This document shows, piece by piece, positions 59,193 through 64,000 of a stretch of 64,000 bases of DNA (positions within the stretch are counted from its first letter, which is position 1; each line of letters starts with the position of its first letter). Source of the stretch: Rubripirellula reticaptiva (GTDB taxonomy: Bacteria > Planctomycetota > Planctomycetia > Pirellulales > Pirellulaceae). Location of the stretch: contig NZ_SJPX01000006.1 of NCBI RefSeq assembly GCF_007860175.1, positions 250,074-314,073 of the forward strand. The letters run 5' to 3'. A program made the translations under genes and the position numbers. Under the pieces are notes generated by a model. That model searched no databases. It had not been told where the DNA came from and saw nothing but the letters and a program-made list of their open reading frames with translations.

Positions 59193-60095
59193 TTACGAGT
59201 CGGAACTTGCCGATTCACTCGCTGTTATTTCGTGCTTGTCGTGAAAGCCGTGGATCATCCGGTTGCGGGTAATCCAGACGCTGCAGGGCGCGTGCCGGAG
59301 GACAAACCGAGTCATGCTGCCCATCAGTATTCGGCTTAACCGGGTACGCGGAGTTTCGCCGACTACCATCAAGTCAATGTCGTTGACCTCAGCGAACTTC
59401 ACCAATCCTTCGCCGACATGATCATTCTTGATGACACGTCCGGTGGATCTTTCCGCACACTGTAAAAGTTGTTCGGCTGCTAGGTCTGCGGCTTCAGCCC
59501 GACGCTGTTCCTCGCGTTCGTTGTACAAAGGATTCACGGTAACCACTTGGACGTCCGTTTGGGCGCCCCACTGAAATTCTGCAAACTCTTCCACCGCTGC
59601 TTGAGCCGGTCCGCTTGGTTCGTAGCCGATGGCGACACGCAATGGATGCTTTCCGCGAAGCCCGCCGGTTGAACGGACCACCAATACACTGCAGGGGGCG
59701 TGAGTTGCCACGTAGTCACTAGTGCTGCCCAACAACATGCGAGTCACCGCGGAATGCCCGGTTGCCCCAATGACCACCATCTCGGCATGAATCTCTTTTG
59801 AAATCGAGACGATCGTCTCGGCCGGACGACCTTTACGAATAATGGACTTCAGACGAACGTCAGCGCCGGTGAAGATCGCTTCTATCGCTGCGTATGTCTC
59901 CTTCGCTGTTGTTCGCTCTTGTTCAAGACAAGTCGCGATCCAATCGCCAACCAGATTGGATTTATCTTGGCCGGGCACAAACAGAACTGAGACTACCGTC
60001 AATTCGATCGTTTCATCGTGCGGCAGGTGCGCGAGGAACTTAGCACCGTTCAAGGATGAATCGGAACCGTCGGTGGCAAGTAAGATTCTTCTCAT
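59193..60095 (-). CDS. Universal stress protein, tandem USP domains
   Basis: The 300-residue protein has two UspA domains: about 1-140 (MRRILLATDGSDSSLNGAKF, ATP loop VIGATGHSAVTRMLLGSTSD) and about 150-285 (VAIGYEPSGPAQAAVEEFAE, loop VVGETPRTRLSRILMGSMTR). The first loop matches the ATP-binding G-x2-G-x9-G-(S/T) pattern; in the second the Gly at the middle position is replaced by Arg, so it may not bind ATP. Mycobacterial Rv2623-type tandem USPs are close in layout. First gene of an operon with the second USP and the APH-AAA protein. Confidence 0.92.
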   Translation of the reverse strand: MRRILLATDGSDSSLNGAKFLAHLPHDETIELTVVSVLFVPGQDKSNLVGDWIATCLEQERTTAKETYAAIEAIFTGADVRLKSIIRKGRPAETIVSISKEIHAEMVVIGATGHSAVTRMLLGSTSDYVATHAPCSVLVVRSTGGLRGKHPLRVAIGYEPSGPAQAAVEEFAEFQWGAQTDVQVVTVNPLYNEREEQRRAEAADLAAEQLLQCAERSTGRVIKNDHVGEGLVKFAEVNDIDLMVVGETPRTRLSRILMGSMTRFVLRHAPCSVWITRNRMIHGFHDKHEITASESASSDS

Positions 60096-60151
60096 GATCG
60101 TTTCCTTTTGGTGAACTCAACTGCATAATTGACGACGAACTTCACGGTGAA

Positions 60152-60167
60152 CGCAAAACGGGTGCAA
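60152..60167 (-). promoter_or_regulatory. Possible sigma-54-like promoter for the USP operon
   Basis: On the minus strand TTGCACCCGTTTTGCG has intact GCAC-N5-TTGC but one of the -24 GG bases is T, which should weaken it. It lies 57 bp before the ATG at 60095. Confidence 0.32.
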
Positions 60168-60236
60168 CCTCAGGGCTAACAAAGATTGAGTGAGTCTTGA
60201 ACGTTTTGGCAAACAAACTGGGGTTCTGCGGACTTG

Positions 60237-61226
60237 TTACCCGTGGATTCCACGCCTCCCTTCGTCCTCTTCCCACTTGGTTGGCAATTCAGCGTGTGGT
60301 GGATGATCTGCATCTGGTTGATGAAAGTCGCTGGTGTTGCGGTAGTATTCTTTACATTCGTCTTCGCGACCCCGGACGATTCTGCGGCCTTGCAGTTCGC
60401 CAAACTGGGACGTGATGACGGTCCAGCGACCGTGCGAGTCCGTATCATCGCGATAGATGATGACCCAGTCACGAGTGGTGTGTCGCTGATGAGCCTGTTC
60501 GGTGTTGGAATAGAGTGCTGTGTAGTTGCGATTGTCGCGATGAGTGTGCAGGATCGAAAGCCAGGCGACTTTGCCTGGGTTGAAGTTCTTTGGCGCTACT
60601 TTGGGTAGACTGTCGTCCTCGGCCTTTTGTCGGTATTCCCGGTCGATCGAGAGCAATTCTGCGATTGGAATCGATTTATCCGAATCGGCATAATTTGCTG
60701 CGGCGTCTGAGCTGGTTCGCGATTGGAGGCTTTCCATGATTGCCTGGATCCGTTTGCGGCCAAGTCCGGATACTTCCTTGAGTCGCCCCTGTTTTGCTGC
60801 CGCAAATAGTTCCGGAAGGGTCTCGACGTGCAAGGTATCGTAGATTCGGTGAGATAGTTCTGGTCCGATTCCGGGCAACGTTGTGAAGTACGCTTCGGCG
60901 TTTGCTACTCCGCGAAGCCGATCCAGCAACGGCATGTGGCCAATTCGCAAATACGTCTCTACGAGTGCCGCGGTCGAGTGGCCAATTGTCGGCAGTGAAA
61001 CCAGTCCTGTGATACCGTCGTGGTCTAACAATGCGCGAATCGGTGAAGGTAATCCGGCGATCGTGTCGGCCGCCGCGCGGTAAGCACGCAAGCGAAACTC
61101 GCTTGCGTGCTGTTCCTCTAACAGCACTGCGATCTCGCGAAGCAAATCAGCGATTTCATGATTTTCATGAAGACCGTCGATGTCTTCGGCAGCATGAATC
61201 GGGTCCGACGAGTTGATGGCTACCAT
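60237..61226 (-). CDS. Helix-hairpin-helix protein related to the N-terminus of PolX, with an extra C-terminal domain
   Basis: The 329-residue protein starts like family X DNA polymerases: ADLLREIAVLLEEQHASEFR (8-kDa-type helix, about 26-45) and helix-hairpin-helix repeats at LPTIGHSTAALVETYLRIG (about 78-96), LPGIGPELSHRIYD (about 117-130) and VSGLGRKRIQAIMESL (about 152-167). The polymerase palm and PHP domain are absent. The C-terminal 110 residues (ILHTHRDNRNYTALYSNTEQ, DWVIIYRDDTDSHGRWTVIT) form a separate domain that I do not recognise, rich in His and Arg. It probably binds DNA and may act in repair. It follows the dihydroorotate-dehydrogenase-like gene by 14 bp, so they share a transcript. 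Confidence 0.82.
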   Translation of the reverse strand: MVAINSSDPIHAAEDIDGLHENHEIADLLREIAVLLEEQHASEFRLRAYRAAADTIAGLPSPIRALLDHDGITGLVSLPTIGHSTAALVETYLRIGHMPLLDRLRGVANAEAYFTTLPGIGPELSHRIYDTLHVETLPELFAAAKQGRLKEVSGLGRKRIQAIMESLQSRTSSDAAANYADSDKSIPIAELLSIDREYRQKAEDDSLPKVAPKNFNPGKVAWLSILHTHRDNRNYTALYSNTEQAHQRHTTRDWVIIYRDDTDSHGRWTVITSQFGELQGRRIVRGREDECKEYYRNTSDFHQPDADHPPHAELPTKWEEDEGRRGIHG

Positions 61227-61240
61227 CGCATTGGCTCCTG

Positions 61241-62284
61241 CTAGGTCTTGTGACCGAAAGCGTCGCCCGTTTCGGGCGAAACAACCGGCGTGGGATCGAA
61301 ATACGTTGTCGAGCGTGTCAGAGGATCGGTCACTTGCAGACGCATGATTCGTTCGGGACCGATCTCGGCGGCCGGCCTGGAATGCTGGAAGTCACTGATC
61401 GTCGGATAGTGATTGATTTCAAGGTGACGTCTGATGCCGTCGACGATACTGCGAATTGCGTTGGGCCCCTCGCGGTAAACGGCAGACGTCACCATCACAA
61501 CATCCGCACCAGCAATCATTGCTTTAATGGCCTCATCGCTATTTGATACACCGCCGCTAGCTGCGATCGAAAGGTTCAGATTCGCATTGTAGACCCGCAC
61601 GATTCCTTCCAAAATTCCGCCAAGTGAATCGATCGGTGAGAGTTCCCAGGCGATCGTCCAGTGCTTTCGATCCAGCGAAACGTCCCAGTGCGGTAGGTGC
61701 GTGAACAAAACGATGCCTTTGGCACCAACGTCACGGATCTGCCGAGTGATGGACGCAAGATTGGTGTACCGCTGACTGACTTTGACCGTTACTGGAATGG
61801 AAATTCGACTTACCAAGTCGGCAACCATTTCGCACAGGTCGGACTCGATTGTAGCGGCGGTCGTGTGCGGATCGTAGATCGCCGACTGCACGTTTAACTC
61901 CAATGCGTCGGCACCGGCAGACTCGATCTCTTCAGCATAGGCAAGCCAATCACCTTTGCTCGCGCAATTCATGCTGGCGATGATAGGAATGCAGGTGACC
62001 CGTTTCAGGTTCGCAATGATACCGGGATAGTTATCCGCACCACCGTTGTATTTGTCTTGCTGTGATTGATAGCCGCTGTCGGAAATCGCTCGCAGGGGGT
62101 CGGTTGACTTCAGTTGCCGATGCACGATTTGTTCTTGCAACATCGACGGCAGCACGACTGCCCCGACACCAGCGTCGACGAGCTGACGCACTGTCTCGGG
62201 CTGAATCGTCAACGGACACGCTCCCATAACGACGGGCGATGTCAGTTGGAGTCCCAAATAGTTGACAGCAAGTTCGTTTGACAT
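61241..62284 (-). CDS. Dihydroorotate-dehydrogenase-like flavoprotein
   Basis: The 347-residue TIM-barrel protein resembles the FMN-binding DHOD superfamily: LTSPVVMGACPLTIQPETVR (about 15-34), CIPIIASMNCASKGDW, DALELNVQSA, TVKVSQRYTNLASI and C-terminal SIAASGGVSNSDEAIKAMIA with VMVTSAVYREG, the phosphate-binding end. It differs from PyrD and belongs, as I recall, to the DHOD-like group found beside pyruvate:ferredoxin oxidoreductase in anaerobes, so orotate is not a safe substrate call. First gene of a two-gene operon with the helix-hairpin-helix protein, under a sigma-54-like promoter. Confidence 0.85.
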   Translation of the reverse strand: MSNELAVNYLGLQLTSPVVMGACPLTIQPETVRQLVDAGVGAVVLPSMLQEQIVHRQLKSTDPLRAISDSGYQSQQDKYNGGADNYPGIIANLKRVTCIPIIASMNCASKGDWLAYAEEIESAGADALELNVQSAIYDPHTTAATIESDLCEMVADLVSRISIPVTVKVSQRYTNLASITRQIRDVGAKGIVLFTHLPHWDVSLDRKHWTIAWELSPIDSLGGILEGIVRVYNANLNLSIAASGGVSNSDEAIKAMIAGADVVMVTSAVYREGPNAIRSIVDGIRRHLEINHYPTISDFQHSRPAAEIGPERIMRLQVTDPLTRSTTYFDPTPVVSPETGDAFGHKT

Positions 62285-62334
62285 GGCTTGTAGCGAACGA
62301 AGTAGGAGAATGACCTGTGAGCGAGTCCGTTAAC

Positions 62335-62350
62335 CGCAAACCGCGTACCT
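62335..62350 (-). promoter_or_regulatory. Sigma-54-like promoter for the DHOD-like operon
   Basis: On the minus strand AGGTACGCGGTTTGCG has GG-N10-GC, ACG in the -24 block and TTGC at -12. It lies 52 bp before the ATG at 62284. Confidence 0.48.
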
Positions 62351-62393
62351 AGACGTTCTGCGAACAAGAGTGGTCCCTGGGGCGCGCCAGTGT

Positions 62394-62426
62394 GCCGATT
62401 TGGTGCGTTGAACGTGGCCGATTTGG
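62394..62426. repeat. Direct repeat, possible activator-binding sites
   Basis: GCCGATTTGG occurs at 62394-62403 and 62417-62426, 23 bp apart, with similar flanks (GTGCCGATTTGGTGCG and GTGGCCGATTTGGCGCGG). They lie about 80-110 bp upstream of the strong sigma-54 promoter of dsrE-pfkA and 45-75 bp from the divergent one, the usual place for enhancer-binding-protein sites. Confidence 0.45.
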
Positions 62427-62505
62427 CGCGGTTGGAAACGCCATGATCATAAGATCGCCACAATGAATTGCGGTTTCGACTCGTTTGAGAAGCAACAGAG
62501 CTGTC

Positions 62506-62521
62506 TGGCACATTTCTTGCC
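62506..62521 (+). promoter_or_regulatory. Sigma-54 promoter for the DsrE-phosphofructokinase operon
   Basis: TGGCACATTTCTTGCC matches TGGCAC-N5-TTGC exactly. It lies about 170 bp before the DsrE start; the predicted transcript start is near 62533, giving a long leader. Confidence 0.62.
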
Positions 62522-62693
62522 TTACTGCCTAGACAGATGTCTTCGTCGACGAGAACAGGTTCGTCGAAGACAGGGGCGCTATGGAGAATTTGCACCTAGC
62601 GATCCGGTGAGCATCGCCCCAGCGTGACAGCTCGGCTGCCCGCGATTGCTAACCATCGAATGCCCTTTTACTACCTTTCCGCAAGATACAAAG

Positions 62694-63158
62694 ATGCACC
62701 GCATGACTCGTAATTCACTGATGCTTTCCGTCACGATGCTCTTGCTCGTCCCGCAATTGGCACGCTCCGAAAGCGACGATGGCGTGGACGGCACGGGGCA
62801 GAAGGTGGTCGTCCACCTTTCTCACTTTACCGATGATCTGCATCGCTGCTTCATGGCGTTGAAGGTTGCCAACCTGATGCAAGACTATGGGGCGGAAGTT
62901 ACCGTTTTTGTGGATCTTGAAGGTGTGCGAATCGCCGAACGACGAGAGCGTCTCGACTTCACATGGCGAGAAGGTTCAACGACGCTAGCAGAACTTTACG
63001 AGAAGTTTGATGATGGCGGCGGCAAGGTGGTCGTGTGTCCCCATTGTGCACATTCGGCTCACTTGACAGATCCGAGCCTGAAACGCAACGCATCGATCGC
63101 GACAACACCAATGCTCGGTAAACTTCTAATCGAAGCCGACAAGGTGATGGATTACTGA
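62694..63158 (+). CDS. Exported DsrE-family protein
   Basis: ATG 62694 (or 62703) begins a signal peptide (LMLSVTMLLLVPQLARSES). The 154-residue product has the DsrE/F fold signature: KVVVHLSHFTDDLHRCFMAL, LMQDYGAEVTVFVDLEGVRI, and a Cys pair in VVVCPHCAHSAHL. DsrE-like proteins carry sulfur or act in redox; the export signal places it outside the cytoplasm. The gene overlaps the pfkA start (TGATG), so the two are coupled. The leader between the promoter and start is about 160 bases and contains no other gene. Confidence 0.82.
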   Translation: MHRMTRNSLMLSVTMLLLVPQLARSESDDGVDGTGQKVVVHLSHFTDDLHRCFMALKVANLMQDYGAEVTVFVDLEGVRIAERRERLDFTWREGSTTLAELYEKFDDGGGKVVVCPHCAHSAHLTDPSLKRNASIATTPMLGKLLIEADKVMDY

Positions 63159-64000
63159 TGAAAATTGGCGTCTTATGCAGCGGTGGTGATGCGCCGGGGA
63201 TGAACGCATGCTTGCGTTCCGTCGTTCGGGCCGCCGTATCAGACGGCCATAGCGTGGTGGGAATTCGCCATGGTTACCAAGGCTTGCTCGACGAGCATTT
63301 CTATGGTGATGAATCGACTGGGAAGGCAGCCCCAGTGATGTCAGCTCGCAGCGTATCGCACATCTCGGAGCGTGGCGGAACGATTCTAAGTTCGTCCCGG
63401 TGTCAGCAGTTCCGATCTGACAACGGAGTCAGAATGGCGGTGTCAATGCTGGATCGACACCATTTCGACGCCTTGATTCCGATCGGTGGCGATGGCACGT
63501 TTCGTGGTGCAGCCGCCTTGTCGAAGGCGTGGAGTGGTCAAGTGATTGGTTGCCCAGGAACGATCGACAATGACCTTATTGGAACCGATTTTACGATTGG
63601 ATTTGCCACCGCTGTGCAAACTGCAGTCGACTGTATCGATAAACTACGAGACACGGCGGAGAGCCACTCGCGTTTGTTCTTGGTTGAAGTGATGGGGCGT
63701 CACAGCGGACACTTGGCGCTCTACACCGCGCTAGCGGCCAGTGCCGAAATTGCCTGTGTGCCAGAGGTCGCCGTCATTGCCGCCAAAGTTTCGGTGCGTG
63801 TGCAACTACTGAAATCGCTTGGAAAGCACTCGATCATCGTCGTGGTGGCCGAAGGCAACAGAGAAGGTGGGGCACTAGCATTGCAAGAGAAGTTGAAAGA
63901 ATCCGACTGTCCCTACGATACTCGTGCGGTCATCCTCGGCCACGTACAACGTGGCGGGTCACCGACGCCGGCGGATCGGATTCTGGCGACTCGCTTGGGT
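63158..64000 (+). CDS. pfkA: 6-phosphofructokinase, N-terminal 281 residues (runs off the right edge)
   Basis: ATG 63158 overlaps the DsrE stop. The visible part has the PfkA motifs: MKIGVLCSGGDAPGMNACLR (nucleotide loop), IGGDGTFRGAAAL (GGDGT, as in ATP-type enzymes; PPi-type have GGDDT), PGTIDNDLIGTDFTIGFATA (catalytic Asp region), VEVMGRHSGHLAL and ILGHVQRGGSPTPADRILAT (substrate-binding). This is the committed step of glycolysis. Together with class I aldolase and glycogen debranching enzyme in the same region it supports glycogen-driven glycolysis. In Mycobacterium the DosR regulon has PfkB instead. Confidence 0.93.
   Translation, partial: MKIGVLCSGGDAPGMNACLRSVVRAAVSDGHSVVGIRHGYQGLLDEHFYGDESTGKAAPVMSARSVSHISERGGTILSSSRCQQFRSDNGVRMAVSMLDRHHFDALIPIGGDGTFRGAAALSKAWSGQVIGCPGTIDNDLIGTDFTIGFATAVQTAVDCIDKLRDTAESHSRLFLVEVMGRHSGHLALYTALAASAEIACVPEVAVIAAKVSVRVQLLKSLGKHSIIVVVAEGNREGGALALQEKLKESDCPYDTRAVILGHVQRGGSPTPADRILATRLG

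Noticed and set aside
12496-62693. FNR-type (TTGAT-N4-ATCAA) and DosR-type boxes in gaps
   Set aside because: No convincing match was seen while reading the gaps; this was by eye, not a computed scan.

Overview
The window looks like chromosome from a planctomycete of the Rhodopirellula/Pirellulaceae type. The reasons are a giant secreted protein with the planctomycete N-terminal signature ESLEARRLL and a C-terminal dockerin, a PEP-CTERM protein, many large secreted proteins of unknown function, an ECF19-like sigma/anti-sigma pair, and moderate GC. No rRNA, tRNA, CRISPR array or insertion sequence was recognised. A gene runs off each end: a secreted protein on the left and 6-phosphofructokinase on the right.

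Layout. From 1 to about 12.5 kb lie cell-surface genes: a DUF4864 membrane protein, an ECF sigma factor with a translationally coupled anti-sigma factor, a 2,496-residue beta-helix/LamG/dockerin protein, a PEP-CTERM protein and a secreted unknown. From 12.9 to 18.1 kb are a cyclic-nucleotide-binding protein coupled to an iron-sulfur subunit of hydrogenase type, class I fructose-bisphosphate aldolase, a small protein and glycogen debranching enzyme. From 18.2 to 21.3 kb are a deacetylase, a NarL-type response regulator and a receiver-histidine kinase. From 21.4 to 34.9 kb are small secreted proteins, an alcohol dehydrogenase, two very large secreted proteins, a GT4/GH130 sugar operon and an oxidoreductase. 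From 35 to 46.2 kb are a ZIP transporter fused to an erythromycin-esterase domain, cytochrome c, an epimerase, a PAS kinase and a CheB-CheR-PAS protein. From 46.5 to 64 kb are three Hsp20 genes, PAC2, DUF2267, PDZ and DsbD-like proteins, an Acg-type nitroreductase, an APH-AAA protein, two tandem-domain universal stress proteins, a helix-hairpin-helix protein, a dihydroorotate-dehydrogenase-like protein, DsrE and phosphofructokinase. Between the PDZ and DsbD-like genes, two broken genes (CNNM and a long-form GH130) meet tail to tail.

How the genes may work together. The set from about 12.9 kb to the right end resembles in content the DosR dormancy regulon of Mycobacterium: Hsp20, tandem USPs, Acg nitroreductase, a Rv2004c-type APH-AAA protein, an erythromycin-esterase domain, phosphofructokinase, a NarL-family regulator and a PAS histidine kinase. 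It adds glycogen breakdown, glycolysis and redox genes. I read it as an island for survival under oxygen or energy limitation.

The strongest finding concerns promoters. Reading the gaps by eye, I found sigma-54 (-24/-12) promoter-like sequences upstream of most transcription units from 22 kb to the right end. Seven fit [TC]GGCA[CT]-N5-TTGC exactly and about eight more are degenerate. They are correctly oriented and mostly 30-160 bp before a start codon. No sigma-54 activator gene is inside the window. The regulon idea is an inference from sequence and needs a motif scan and expression data.
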